Source: Sternotherus odoratus (Eukaryota; Chordata; Testudines; Kinosternidae). Taken from it: DNA of 64,000 bases. Under the pieces are notes generated by a model that saw nothing but the letters and a program-made list of their open reading frames with translations, ran no database searches and was not told the origin of the DNA. Within the stretch, counting starts at the first letter, position 1, and each line of letters starts with the position of its first letter. The position numbers and the translations under genes were made by a program. The DNA is taken from the NCBI GenBank assembly GCA_032164245.1, contig JAVMKO010000003.1:10736651-10800650 (forward strand). Direction: 5' to 3'. This document shows positions 12,011-23,955 of this stretch, piece after piece.

Positions 12011-12770
12011 ATTGTACCATAGCCCTATAAAAGTCACTGCTCCTAGGTTCCCCTAAGGATTTTTTTAAAACAATAGTGATAATAATTATGTTGCTTTGGT
12101 TTGTCATTCTACATTATAGGATCAGGATCAAATTCTGTTCTCACCCCATCAAAAAAACCAGAAACAACTTGAGTAAAATCAGAAGAGGGAGACCCGTATA
12201 AAGCCAATGAGAGGGATCAGAATCGGAGTCCAAACATTTTGGGTGGAACGTGCACTCACATGTGCCCCCCTGTGCTATAAAACATCTTCTGGGCATCTTT
12301 ATTCTATCCCCTCTGTGCAAATTATATTTTGATGTTATTAGAAAACAAGAGGACAAGTGTTATCTAGGACAGTGTGCATGATACAGCAGTTGTATTGTAC
12401 ATACCATTTTGTTCCTTCTGTTGAACGCAATTAAAACCCCCTCCCACATCTCAAATTGAGCTGAAATTAAATACTGCAAATTGCAGGTCAAGCACTCAGT
12501 CCTTTTAAAAGCTGAAGTGATTATTTTCCTATGCCCAGCTTCGATTTCCCAAGGGTATATGTAATGCACTAAGCTTTGGTCCATACATACTGTACATTGC
12601 CCACAAGGTTTTGATGTTGTTGTTTTTTTGTCCGGTTGGGGATTGGGATTTGGGGGGGGGGGGGAAAGGCTCTCCCATAGAAGCGTGGCTCAAGAAACAA
12701 GAAATGAAAATAACCTACACTTAGTCAATAGGAGTTTTGCCTATGCAGAGACTGCAGAATCCAAATACAC
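12011..12770. other. Unrecognised non-coding stretch
   Basis: No coding or repeat signal beyond a run of G near 12652-12664. Confidence 0.4.
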
Positions 12771-12773
12771 TAA

Positions 12774-13077
12774 GCTCTGGTCTACACTGCGGTGTGGGGG
12801 GTAAGGGGGAATCGACATAAGATATGCAACTTCAGCTACAGGAATAGAGAAATGAAGTTGATGTATTTAGGTCGACTTACCGCTGCTTCTTCACGGCGCT
12901 GAGTCGATTGCTGCCGCTCCTCTGTCAACTCCACCTGCGCCTCTCGCGGCGGTGGAGTCCAGGAGTTGACAGGGGAGTGCTTGGGGATCGATTTATCGTG
13001 TCTAGACTAGATGCGATAAATCGACCCCCAAAGATTGATTGCTACCCACTGATCTGGCAGGTAGTGTAGACCTGTGC
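12774..13077. mobile_element. PIF/Harbinger-type MITE, 304 bp, TAA target site
   Basis: The ends are GCTCTGGTCTACACTGC and, reversed from the right, GCACAGGTCTACACTACC, with TAA immediately outside each (12771-12773 and 13078-13080). The interior includes a nested hairpin (gatcgatttatcgtgtct against agatgcgataaatcgaccc) and blocks shared with 6024-6321 and 22068-22477 (gtcgacttaccgctgc, tcaactccacctgcgcctc). It is non-autonomous. Confidence 0.78.
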
Positions 13078-13080
13078 TAA

Positions 13081-14083
13081 GTGTAGATGGGTCTGTCCTG
13101 ACCTTTACATAAAGATAATCTGTACATGGTGAGGGAGGGGGGACAGGAAAGAAGCAGACTTTACCAGGCATCTTCCCAATTACCAGCCCCTCAAGAGGAA
13201 AGATTAAATACAGGGGGGAAGAGAGATGGAAAATCAAATCAATAGTGAGTTTACTGTGTACAAAGTGGTGAACGTATTAAGATACAGGCTTTAAAATATT
13301 AATCACAACCTCTTTCCATAATGCCCGTAAGTTCCTGAGGCTTGCTTTGTGCTGTCTGACATAAACACACAGTCATTTCTCATTATAGTTTGGTGCGAAG
13401 GATACAGGCTAAAACCGACTTTAAAATGTAGCTTCATCACCCCCTAAACCACAAGGTGGCAACATAGCTTCAGATCTAACTGCATATTGCAAAAAGCCAG
13501 GCCAGTTAAGTTCCATACTTTGTTCCTTTTAAGCTGTTTAAACATGCTATTAAAAAACTACTGTTGTTCTTATTTTCTCTCTTATGTTTTCTAAACATGA
13601 TTTAAAAGAAAATTTGCTGTCCTTTGCATATTTTATCTATATTACATATATAATCCCATTTGCTATAGCTATTCCAAAGCATTTTAATGTACAGGATGAT
13701 TGATTTAAGAGCCACTGTTTTCCAGCGAGAGGTCCTGATCACACCCATAAATGGAGTGACTTTAAGGAGAAATGGGACCAAACAAAAATCTTTAACTTTG
13801 AAGTAATCAAAATCCTGATCTGAATTGAGTTTTTGTCTAGGGCAAAATTTTATTTTTATGTAATTTTGCAGAAGCCGAACTCTCTCCCTCACAGAAGATG
13901 CTTTAGTACTGTATCGTCTTTATATTCTTTACTACTATTTCCTGCCTTAAACTGTTGTACAGTATGACTCTGCTCTATTAAACAGCAGCTGTGTTCTATC
14001 ATACAGGTGGCTGCTTTTCTATGGGGAGTGAAGTGATTTGTGTTTCCATTAATGTAACACTAAAGTTACACATTTAAACACTG
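13081..14083. other. Unrecognised non-coding stretch
   Basis: No coding or repeat signal recognised. Confidence 0.4.
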
Positions 14084-14255
14084 GGGAGACAAGGTGGGTG
14101 AGGTAACATCTTTTACTAGACTAGTTTCTATTGGTGAGAGAAACAAGTCTGTCTCTTTCACCAACAGAAGTTGGTCAAGGAAAAGATGTTACCTCACCCA
14201 CCTTGTCTCTCCAATATCTTGGACACAACATGGCCCACAACAACACTGCATACTT
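14084..14255. repeat. Hairpin repeat, PLE-like terminal family (gagacaaggtgggtgaggta)
   Basis: A 29-nt arm (14086-14114, starting gagacaaggtgggtgaggta) is perfectly complementary to 14181-14209. The intervening 66 nt is partly self-complementary too (ttctattggtgagaga against tctttcaccaacagaagtt). The right side ends acaacaacactgcatac, a style of end like the acacggctgctactctg end of the PLEs below. A second copy without the inverted arm lies at 47184-47281. The assignment to Penelope-like elements is inferred from the inverted-copy architecture. Confidence 0.5.
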
Positions 14256-14500
14256 TAAAAGACCGTAAAGTTAGGAAATGAAAAAGCAAAAGGGCTTCAC
14301 AATAATGTTAACTCAACCACATCACATAATATGTTCTCATTTTTGATCATTTATACTCCTACCCTGATAATGCTGCTGCTTGTGACCAACTTTACACAAG
14401 AGTGGTCCCTTTCAATCAGAATGGCAGTGCTTTGCAGCCACTTTGCACAGGCTTAAATGACTTCTCAAGAGACAAGGAAGTAGAAAATCAGGCCCCAGGA
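14256..14500. other. Unrecognised spacer
   Basis: Short unique stretch between two repeats. Confidence 0.35.
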
Positions 14501-15190
14501 TCATAGAATATCAGGGTTGGAAGGGACCTCAGGAGGTCATTGAGTACAACCCCCTGGTCAAAGCAAGACCAACCCCAACTAAATCATCCCAGCCAGGGCT
14601 TTGTCAAGCCTGACCTTAAAAACCTCCAAGGATAGATATTCCACCACCTCCCTAGGTAACCCATTCCAGTGCTTCACCACCCACCTAGTGAAATAGTTTT
14701 TCCTAATATCCAACCTAGACCTCCCCCACTGCTCCTTGTTCTGTCATCTGCCACCACTGAGAACAGCCGAACTCCATCCTCTTTCGAATCCCCCTTCAGG
14801 TAGTTGAAGGCTGCTATCAAATACCCCCTCACTCTTCTCTTTTGCAGACTAAATAAGCCCAGGTCCCTCAGCCTTGTCTCATAATTAATGTGACCCGGCC
14901 CTCTAATCATTTTTGTTGCCCAGCACTAGACTCTTTGCAATTTGTCGACATCCTTTCTGTAGTGGTGGGCCCAAAACTAGATGCAGTACTCCAGATGTGG
15001 CTTCACCAGTGCCAAATAGAGGGGAATAATCACTTCCCTCAATCTGCTGGCAATGATCCTACTAATGCAGCCCAATATACCATTGGCCTGGGCAATGAGG
15101 GCACACTGTTGACTCACATCCAGTTTCTCATCCACAGTAACCCCAAGAACCTTGTCTGCAGATCTTACAAGCTCTGGCAACTTCACTAGT
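14501..15190 (-). mobile_element. CR1 LINE, 5'-truncated 3' end
   Basis: On the minus strand the element ends with tatTCTATGATCC at 14501, the typical CR1 3' tail. Upstream it encodes the C-terminal part of ORF2: [20 protein letters not shown], then [19 protein letters not shown] and [10 protein letters not shown] (14977-15186), and a later segment [21 protein letters not shown] (14674-14910). The reading frame is broken between the two segments by a stop right after EYCI and by a shift, so this is a dead copy. The 5' end is truncated inside the RT C-terminal region, which is usual for CR1. Confidence 0.88.
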
Positions 15191-15399
15191 TTATAAGCTC
15201 TCTGAACTTGGAACCTCAGTTCTATTCAACTAGTGGCATTAGAGTAATAAACCTGCAGACTTCACTGGCAGATGGGTCTCATAGAAGCTGCTTTGGCCTC
15301 ACCTTGTTTGTGTGGCATCTCAGAATGAATGCCTCTGAAGACAGCCATTCCACGTCACAAGACCATTCCAGCATCAAAGGTCTTCTGGCAAAACAAGGC

Positions 15400-15505
15400 C
15401 TGATTCTGATCACATTTAAATCCATTTTACATCAGTATAACACCACTGACTTTGACAGAATCACTACTCACTTGCTCCAGTATAAGTGAGATCAGACTCC
15501 AGCCT
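15400..15505. repeat. Palindromic TTACACC-type low-copy repeat
   Basis: The block opens cctgattctgatcac and closes agtgagatcagactccagcc, which are partly complementary, and has a central taaatccattttacatcagt. Similar blocks are seen at 45978-46062, 25785-25865, 16340-16410 and 26640-26690. The family is unknown to me by name. Confidence 0.4.
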
Positions 15506-16067
15506 AGCAGGTCTGTCTTTAACCCTTCTGTAATCACAAAGTCTCATGTAACTCAAACATTCATGGGAGTCATTCCAGTAATTTCCAACAATGTCTGTAG
15601 TTTTATTTAAGCTGTCTGAGAAGCTTGGGGTGCCTTGAGAATGGGCACCTGAGCCAATCTTATATCCATAAATAAACGGAGAATGTGCTTCTGATTCTCC
15701 TTGCTGTAACCCTGCTACTGTCTCCTGACTAACGCTACCGAGGGAGAAAGAGGAGAATGATGCTGCCTGTGAATGGGGAAGACTAACCTACTTCCATGTA
15801 GTATCTGACCAGCCTTTCACTTTGGTTTTTTTCCATTGTAACCCAGAGTATATTTTTGCAGAGATATTTCTAAAATTACTATCACTGCATCAGAATATTA
15901 AATCAGTGAGGTAGGAACACAATCCAGATTTCTTTGGCATTTGAGTCTCCATGCCTTCCATGCTGTCTTGTGGAATCTGGCCTAATACAGTGACTAGCAT
16001 GCAATTTCCATTTCTAGAAAGCACAGCACTTGCTGCCATTACAGAACATCTGCTTTGTCACCCATCA
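15506..16067. other. Unrecognised non-coding stretch
   Basis: Nothing recognised. Confidence 0.4.
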
Positions 16068-16080
16068 CTTTCATATCTGA

Positions 16081-16211
16081 AATCAGAGAGGTAGCCGTGT
16101 TAGTCTGGAACACTTCCACTGCTTGCATCCAACGAAGTGGGTATTAGCCCATGAAAGCTTATGCTTCAATACTTTAGTTAGTCTTTAAGGTGCCACAGGA
16201 CTGTTTGTTAC
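16081..16211 (+). mobile_element. Short PLE terminal copy with 13-bp target duplication
   Basis: The insert starts aatcagagaggtagccgtgt and runs through gcatccaacgaagtgggtat, cccatgaaagcttatgcttc and gttagtctttaaggtgccac. The same blocks form the arms of the copy at 50864-51198 and, in related form, flank the GIY-YIG copy at 42867-44001. It is flanked by ctttcatatctga (16068-16080) and ctttaatatctga (16212-16224), a 13-bp duplication with one mismatch. Confidence 0.7.
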
Positions 16212-16224
16212 CTTTAATATCTGA

Positions 16225-17784
16225 GAGTCTAATGAAAAGGTTTTCCTTTCATTACAGAAAGCGAAGGGTCTTGCTAAAGCCCATGATTAAACCAGGGACC
16301 TTTAGATGTTCAGCCTGATGCTCCTCCAGCTTACAGTAGTGAACATCAGGAATAACTCCACTGGAGTTATACCTGTGGAAAATGGGTGTGAGATCACAAT
16401 CAGGCTCCCTAAATTTAACACGCTCCCAGCTGAATTTTCTTTAGCTGCTTTACTGCATCTGCAGTGGAGTTTAACAGTTCGTGCATTAACATAGCCCCTT
16501 ACTACCTGAGAGTGTATTACCCTTCAGAAAGTTTCTGTGGAGTCAAAGATCAGCCTTTCCCTTCTCATTTCATAGCTAGCGTAAGAGTTAAAGATCAGAT
16601 GAGAAAGGGGAAAGAGATTCAAGAGAATTAAAAACGAAAGGTACAAGGTCTTAGGATAGTAGTTTACCCTGCTGCTTTGCTGGCTAAACAGCATTTACAG
16701 CAAAAAAAAAAAATCAGAGAAATCGTCTGGGTTGCTACCAGATGGAATTATGGGACCAAAGGTGTGCTAGCCATTGGAAGTGACAAGAGAAGAGAAAAAA
16801 AGCACCCCCCGTTCTAAGCCCCAGAGTCCTGTTTCCCTCTCTCAGTAGGACTCAGTCATCCCCAAAGAACTCAGGAGCGAAGGAATTCTGGCTGAGGGAC
16901 ACATATGACACTAGGCACATCCAGGCACCTCTGCAGAAGGCTGCATGGGCTTTTAGCTGGAAGCTTCAATTCTAACACCCTAGAGACTTGGCCAGAGGAA
17001 CACGGGTTCAGCCATTTGAAGGGTTAACAGAACTTTTCTTTCAGGGTGGCCCAGTGACAGAGCTCAGTATTGTCATGTGAGGGTACGTCAACATAGCAAA
17101 GAAAAACCCATGACTGGCCCGGCGGTGTGGGTTTCAATACCTTACCACGTATTTATAGGAGATCGCCATCCTGTTTCTTTCTTGTACTCTCATAGTCTTT
17201 TGCTCATGCATGGTCAATTCCAAGAACCTTTTATAGGCAGTCTGCCTTTCTATTCTATTCAGGTTTGTATACTGCTGTCATCACTGCAGTCTCCACGTGT
17301 CTTCCAACAGGGCATTGAGTGACGTGACTAACATCTCTCATCTTCTCCCCAGCAGGAATGGCCATCTCTCACTTGAACAGCTGCCACAGAAATATGGAGA
17401 AGAGGTGTCAGAATAATCCGCTACCTGGGAGACCTGACTTACTACATGGTTTTACGGGCTTTATACAGAGAGTTTTGCTGTAAGTAGAAGTGAATTCAGA
17501 GCCCAAATGCAACTACACGGAGGCCTTTTCTCAAGGAGGTGGAGTGAGTCATGGCAGTGATGCTCCACTCTCCTGGCTGGCTTGCAGGATTGTGGTTTCC
17601 AGTGATAAATCCAGCCCCTGGGCAATTTACAGAGGAATTACACCGTGTGGTATAGGCCTCCTTCCACCAGGCAGCAAGTATACAAGCCCCAGGGCCTGAC
17701 AAGGTTCAGCACAGAACATCCTGGTTGGGTTTCTTTGTAATAACTCTTATTAAATGTGCCCCCCTTTAATAATCCCCAGCAGTT
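16225..17784. other. Mostly unrecognised; one palindromic repeat piece
   Basis: 16340-16410 contains a TTACACC-type palindromic fragment (ataactccactggagttata). A run of 13 A lies near 16700. No coding signal. Confidence 0.4.
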
Positions 17785-17965
17785 ATTAAGAGCTTTTCAT
17801 CTCCAAAGTGTTCTATGTGCACTAATTAATCCTCCCGACACTCCTATGACGGGATTATTATCCCCACGTTGCCGATGGGGAAATTGAAGCTGAGAGGTTA
17901 AGAAATTTGCCCACCGTCAGAGAAAGAGATGATGTCAAATCTGTAAGCAGAACTTGGAGTCCTCT
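17785..17965 (-). repeat. MIR-type copy, antisense
   Basis: The plus strand shows the reverse complement of the MIR order: agcgctt-like start (agagcttttcatctcc), then tattatccccacgttgccga, tggggaaattgaagctgaga, ggttaagaaatttgccca, and cagaacttggagtcct. Confidence 0.65.
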
Positions 17966-18214
17966 GCGAGGCCAGACCTCCTCCTCTGGCAGTGCTATGA
18001 GCCGGGTTACAAAGCCCTGCACATTCCAAACATGCGTTTATTTCCGTTACATGAGTGCGGTAGAGAGAGGTAAAAAGGATGGCTTGGGTTGGATTCTCAT
18101 TCAGTCTTTGGCCTCTCTATTAGGAACTGTGTGCATGAAAGATCCTGTCTAAAACCGGGGACTATAGTACTCACATTCAAAATGCCAGTTGTGATTGTGA
18201 TACTGAGCTGGTTT

Positions 18215-18395
18215 ATACAGAGCTTTTCATCCTGAAGTCGGAAGGACTGTCCCAAAGGTGGGTAAGTATCAGTAGCTCCAGTTTTATAGATGGGAGACGC
18301 GAAGGTGGGTCACACAGCATGCCAGGAACAGAACCCAGGACTCCTGAATAACTGTCCAGTGCCCTACACACTAGATTACACTGCTTTTCCTGCAT
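18215..18395 (-). repeat. MIR-type copy, antisense
   Basis: It begins agcttttcatcctgaag and continues through ttttatagatgggagacgcg, gtcacacagcatgccaggaa, cagaacccaggactcctg and cagtgccctacacactag, the antisense MIR order. The central CORE part is partly deleted. Confidence 0.65.
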
Positions 18396-19123
18396 ACAGA
18401 CTTCCAGGAGCTGCAGAGCACCATTTAAACTTGGGGTGGGGGTCCTGCCCCTGAAATGGGAGATCCTACAGGAGGGGAAAAGTCCTTCCCCCAACAAGTG
18501 GAAGGATCTGGGGAGACAAGATTACAGAGCGAACCCAGCCCACAATCACTGCACTGCACAGTAGCTCCGTTCCTGCAGATTGGCCCAGGTCCCTACTCTG
18601 GCTCTCACCACAGCATACAGACAGGGCCCTCCCTGCAGAACCCCTCACCCTCTCCTGGCCCTAGCACTGTCAGATCAGCTGCTCCAAGCTGGGCACTTTG
18701 GCAGGGTAAAAGGTGGCCAGTCTGTGGCCTGGGTAGCCCTCCCTGACTCCACATCATATGCAGACACCTGTCCATTGTGTTAAGAAGCCTAACTCATTTC
18801 ACGGGCTAGCCCCCAGTATCAGTCCTGGTTTCCAAGGATTCTCTTCTTTTATCCCCAATGATTAGGAGTCAATGAACTCCTCCTCCTCCTATTCTGTAGC
18901 CGTTCAAATAAACATTGAGCCGTATTTGTTTCTTTTCAAAACAAAAAGCAGGCTGGACCGACACAGAAGTAGGAATGTCCCCAGTTCTGTTTTTGGCTGA
19001 TCTGCTGGTCGTGGAAAATGGTATTACATTTGTAAGGAGAAATAACTTATTACTGTTATAATAATAAACTCCTTCCTTTTTATGCTCCAAATCAAAATGC
19101 AGTCTGGTCTGCGAACACATTTC
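18396..19123. other. Unrecognised non-coding stretch
   Basis: No repeat or gene recognised. Overlapping open frames of 60-96 codons on both strands carry no motif. Confidence 0.4.
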
Positions 19124-19240
19124 TCACTCCTCCTCCTCATCCTCCTCTTCCTCTACAATGGGCTTCAAACACAAGATCCAGATGCAAGCTATTTTTCCCC
19201 AGCTAAGAGATCCAACTTCTTGGCAAGCTTCCGAAGCCAT
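19124..19240 (-). other. Short acidic-tailed reading frame, possible terminal exon (unproven)
   Basis: A 38-codon frame on the minus strand runs from ATG at 19240 to TGA at 19124 and ends in an uninterrupted run of nine Glu/Asp residues (EEEEDEEEE) after a hydrophobic stretch (IACIWILCLKPIV). An AG dinucleotide preceded by pyrimidines lies a few bases upstream of the ATG, so the frame could be the open part of a last exon. I do not recognise the protein. The acidic run is also just a (GAG/GAA) microsatellite read in one frame, so chance is a real alternative. Confidence 0.15.
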
Positions 19241-22060
19241 TGGGTGGGTGGCTGAAGACTTCCCTCTGGCTCTGTCATGTGGTTAAGGCTGTCTGGTTGC
19301 TTCAAACTTCTGGACACCATTTTCTCTGGACTCACCTTTTATTCCAGCGGACGTTCGTAATGACTGTGCTTAGCAAATAGGATTGCGTGGAAATGCACTT
19401 TGTGGTCAGGAGCTTTATGCTTTTTAAGTATTATCTCCTTTGGATATAGTTGCTAGATGTTGGTGTCACTTGGCAATCCCTGCAAACAGCTGTCTCTCTG
19501 TCTTTGCCTTAAACCACTCTCTACTTAGTTTACAGGCAGTTATTTAATGAAAAATCATGCACTGTCATGTGTTACTAGTTAAGACAGCAGCAGAACCTAT
19601 TAAGAATCTATCTAATTCCAGCCTGCATTTTTCAGACTTCTATGGAACTGTTTAAATGACATGAAATCAGTATCTGCCATTGCCTCTCAAGTTGTGATAT
19701 CATCACCCGCCCGGATTAAAGCACAGATATCGTAGGCACAGACCTAGTGCCCTGGCTCCAGGATTCATGTCACAACATAAGAATTTCCCTTTTCATTTAA
19801 ATGAAAATGTTTCTAGCCCTCCTGGTTAAAAGAAGTTTGAAAATGAGACTCGGGTCTGACTGAGTCAGTGACGTCTCCCTGAGTCTGCCGACAGCATGAA
19901 ACAATAGTTCTATGGGGAGGGAATTGTCCCATTTATCTCAATTAGACTCCACTTAACTCTGGAAACCCACTACTCTGGATGGGTCCTAGGGTACGAATGT
20001 AGATAGAATAAATGAGCCAAAGGTGTTAATATAGTCACTGTTCAATGTGAAACAGCACTTAACAAGGTTCAGGATTTGGTATACAGAGACCTCAGCTTGC
20101 TTAACACCGTGGCAAACACATCCTTAAACATCATTTTCGCCTTTTAGTAAAGAAACAGAAAAGAAGGAAAAATAGTTAAAGCATTTGATATGCAAAGTAT
20201 TAAATAAGGCTTTCATTTTAACAACATCTTTTGTTCCCTTTACCTTGAGAGAGTTTTAGAAGGAAACCCCCACCCACCCCCCTCTTTGCTGGTCTCTTAG
20301 ATGGTATCAAGTGTGGTAATAACTGTCCTTTTGGGTAAAAGAGAAGAAGTTAGTTGAGATGGATTGTACCTGCTGCTGCTGCTGTTAAAGTTCAGTTCCG
20401 TTTCATCTCAGGTGGTATTTGGGATTCATCTGGAGCTGTTGGAGGGGGGTGGGGTGGAGAAGGGGTCATCTGGGAGCCTCTTTCTGGCCTGCTCTGAGTT
20501 CACAGACATTACAACAAAGTTTTCTTGCCACCGGTAGACCTCTGAAGTTGCCACCTAAACAGACAAAGGTTCAGTGACGGCAAACAAAAGTAGAGAACAA
20601 CCACACAGCCTGTGAGCTCCAGTTCCTGCCATTTGAGCAACTACTGTTACAGATCAGCCCTGGACTAGATGGAATTGCCTTAATCAACTCTGCACTGGAG
20701 TTGGCTGGTCTCATAATGCACTGATCTAGTGGAGCTACCTCACTGGCCCCAACACCCGTGACTTTTCCAGAGAGCCTCAAAATGTGAAGCATCTCCTGTG
20801 GTGCCAGCAGCTTGGTGGGGAGCAATAATCAGGCTGTTGCATTCACACAGAGGTGGCAGGACACAGTATGAAAATACAACAAGAAGGTTGGAGCTGCTCT
20901 AGCTTGTGGTGACTGGGAAAGGCTAGAACAGACCTAGAATATAAGTGGCACAAAAATGGCTTAAGGTCACTTGCATTCCCTCACCCCCATCCACACATAA
21001 GATGTTGTACCAAGGTTTCCTGGGCAGAATGGAGCAATCAGCCCACAGATGTTTTACTTGAATCTGCTGAGTCATGTTTTCTGTTCTTTATTGCTCACTT
21101 GAACAATGTAAAAATGAGTCAGGAGCAGAAGACAGTAAACGAGAATAAGTACTTCCCACTCCCTCCCCCAGCCCTCACATAATAACAAACAGCTCTCCAA
21201 AAAGCACTTACATTCATGAACCGTTTATACATTCACAGACACTGATTTATAGAAGCTGGCTTGACCCAATATTAGACCCTTCGGTTTCTTTGCTGCTGTT
21301 ATGGTTTAACTTCTAAATATAGCCACACACCAAAAACCACCCCCACAGCCTCCTCTTTGCCTATGGGGGAGAGTACATGGAGGAACGGTGCTTCCCGCTG
21401 CAGGAACCCCTCCAGCTACTCGGGGAGTAGTATGACAGCTCTCAAGGGAGTCCAGGCTTCCTTGCTTGAAGGAAAGCTGGCTGGAGCATGGAATGCAAGA
21501 AGGATCCCATGACTGAGTGTGGCATGCCCACACTTTCGAGGCTCCAATAGGGGCTTGGAAGAGAAACCTGCCTGAAGCCCATGTTAACTGATTTAAACAC
21601 AAGCCAGTAAATCGAAAGTCAAGGAAATTCCACCCATCAAAACTCCACCCTTAAAATTCATTGTTTTGATGTGCCCAGGCACCTGATATTTGAGACCACC
21701 CAGTACTAAAAGCTGAGAATAGACAGCCCCATGTACTGTATGCACAACCAGGCAAAATAAGGATTTAGGACTTTTGTTTGTTTGAGTCACATGGATAACT
21801 TCATCATAGGCCTTACCCAGGGCTGAGAAAACATCCGATTCATCTCGGACTTTCACAGCCCGTGTGTTTAAACCTGAACTTTATAGTAACATATTGTTCA
21901 CTGGTTTTGTTGGGAGCCGTGATCAATCCTGTTGGGTTCACAATAGGATAAGAGGCAATTGTGGAGATCCCCTCCCTTCTGCCCCCTCCCTCCCCCCCCC
22001 CCCCAAAAGAAAGACATTTCTTTCTGCCATGTTCTGCCATTGATTTACCATGCTCCACTT
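19241..22060. other. Unrecognised non-coding stretch
   Basis: I find no gene or named repeat in these 2.8 kb. There is a small CTG run near 20370 (tgctgctgctgctg) and a poly-C near 22000. Open frames up to 98 codons have no recognisable motif. Confidence 0.4.
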
Positions 22061-22067
22061 CCCCAAA

Positions 22068-22477
22068 GACAGGTCTACACTACCCGCCAAATTGGCGGGT
22101 AGAGATCGATCTTTTGGGGATCAATTTATCGTGTCTCATCTAGACACGATAAATCGATGCCCAAGTGCTCTCCCGTCAACTCTGTAACTCCACTACGCCA
22201 AGCGGCACAGGTGGAGTCAATGGGGGAGCAGCTCAGTGCTGTGAAGATGCCGAGGTAAGTCGACCTGAAGTTGTATTTGTTAGATCAATCCCGCCCCCCC
22301 AGGGTAGACCAGCACCAAGAAACATAAGGAAAGTCAGAGGGAGAGCATCTCCCCTCAGAGCAGCACGATGTAGTCACCATGATAAGTGGATCTAACTACG
22401 TCAACTTCAGTTATGTTATTCACGTAACAGAAGTAGCATTGCTTAGATTGATTTACCACGGTAGTGTAGACCAGACC
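22068..22477. mobile_element. PIF/Harbinger-type MITE, 410 bp, with an internal insertion
   Basis: The ends are GACAGGTCTACACTACC and, reversed from the right, GGTCTGGTCTACACTACC. It shares blocks with 12774-13077 in the opposite orientation (gatcaatttatcgtgtctca with acacgataaatcgat as an internal hairpin, aggtaagtcgacctgaag, gtcaacttcagttatgtt). It is about 100 bp longer than its relatives, and the extra DNA sits between 22290 and 22370. TAA follows the right end, but the left flank reads AAA, so the target site has one mismatch. Confidence 0.7.
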
Positions 22478-22975
22478 TAATAGACTGGGTGCTGAGGAGT
22501 ATAAACACGGTGTCTTGTTAAAACAAAGTATAACCAAGTTACAACAATGTTCCAGTGAGCAACCGAAGAAGCATCAGCACATCAAGCAGCCTTATCCCCT
22601 CCAAAGTCCATTCACTGTCTGTAGCAGGGGGTGCTGTATGAGACTCCCAATGGTGGACCTTCTCAGTACCTTCCTCCCTCCTTAATATGGCAGCAGACAC
22701 TTTTACAGTGCTAATGGCTCAGCTGCCGTGTTTTATATACTGGGCTTTTGGTTCTGGCAGCCGTTTGGCTGTGCTTATTACAGAACTCACTCAACTGCTG
22801 AATGACCTCTATGAACCGGGCAGGAGGAGACCCGGCATGCAGGGTATAACTGGGTACTTTTCTAGAACAAACAGAAGCCACGTTCCTCTGAAGGTGTTTG
22901 TTTAAAGGATGGTAACACTGTGTATATTTGGCGCCATTACTTCTGTGTATTGCTGTGTAAATGCGACTAGAGCAG
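22478..22975. other. Unrecognised non-coding stretch
   Basis: Nothing recognised. Confidence 0.35.
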
Positions 22976-23300
22976 ATTGAATTAGTTTTTGAGAAAAAAA
23001 GCTTTCACACAGAAAAACGGATTTTCATTCAAAATATATTTTCTGTGAAAAAACTAATATTTAATTCTAAAAAAAAAGTTTCAGGAAAAACAACAGTTTT
23101 TCAATATTTTTCATTTCAAAATTGTTTGAAAATGCCCATCTTCTCTCCAGTTTGCTAACTTTTTCCTGACTTTGTCTATGAAAAAAAAAATGAGGAAAAA
23201 GTAAAAGCTTAAATATGAGAGAAGGAAACACATTCACTTTTAGAAGTAACTCATTTTTAACTGTCTCTTTCAGTGGCAAAAGTTACAGAGTAACACTGAC
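22976..23300. repeat. AT-rich gaaattttc-type repeat
   Basis: Dense poly-A/poly-T blocks (gagaaaaaaagctttcacac, atttttcatttcaaaattgt) of the same character as 11745-12010 and 61345-61665, and free of other signals. Confidence 0.35.
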
Positions 23301-23769
23301 TTTTTTCCTGCATTGGGTAAAAAAACGTAAACAAGAGAAAATTATTTTTGACTAGCTGTATCTGGTGCATCTTTGGAACAGTTTTCCCTTTATTAAATGT
23401 CTGAGGGAGTGGAGTTCTATTGAAAGTGAGGGTCTAATAGCCAGGCACAGAGCAGGTATATGTCATGAAAGTTTTCTCCACACAGCTCTGCGGATGCAGT
23501 ATGCTCACCCACCACTAGCCCAGCTCGGGAGTGCTCTTAAAGAGGCCACCACTGTGCTGTGATTTGAAAACGTGAACAAAGAGGGGAGTAGGCAGAAGCC
23601 ACCGAACACAGTAATTTAAGGCAGGCTTTAAAGTCATGCCCACAAAGCTGAAAGGGTTCCTGGAAATTCTAAGTACCCTCTACTTCCCCTGTGCTTGACA
23701 TTATTTATGGACTTGACCAATAGGAACCCGGTCTATGCATCGCTTAGTCCCATCAGGGAAGGCAAGACA
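23301..23769. other. Unrecognised non-coding stretch
   Basis: Nothing recognised. Confidence 0.35.
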
Positions 23770-23955
23770 AATCTATGGTTAAGATATTGGACCAGGATCC
23801 AGAAGACCTGGGCTTAGTTCTGGTTCTGCCACAGATTTCCTGTGTAATCTTGGGGAGTCATTTGATCCAACTGTGCTTCAGGTCCCCGTATGTTAAATGA
23901 GGGTAACAATGCTTCCCCTATTTCACAGGGATGTTCTGAGGATAACTACATAGTG
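23770..23955 (+). repeat. MIR-type copy
   Basis: The blocks are atctatggttaagatattgg, gaagacctgggcttagttct, ggttctgccacagatttcct, gtgtaatcttggggagtc, tgcttcaggtccccgtat, and a tail with atgttctgaggataac. This is the sense MIR order. Confidence 0.72.
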
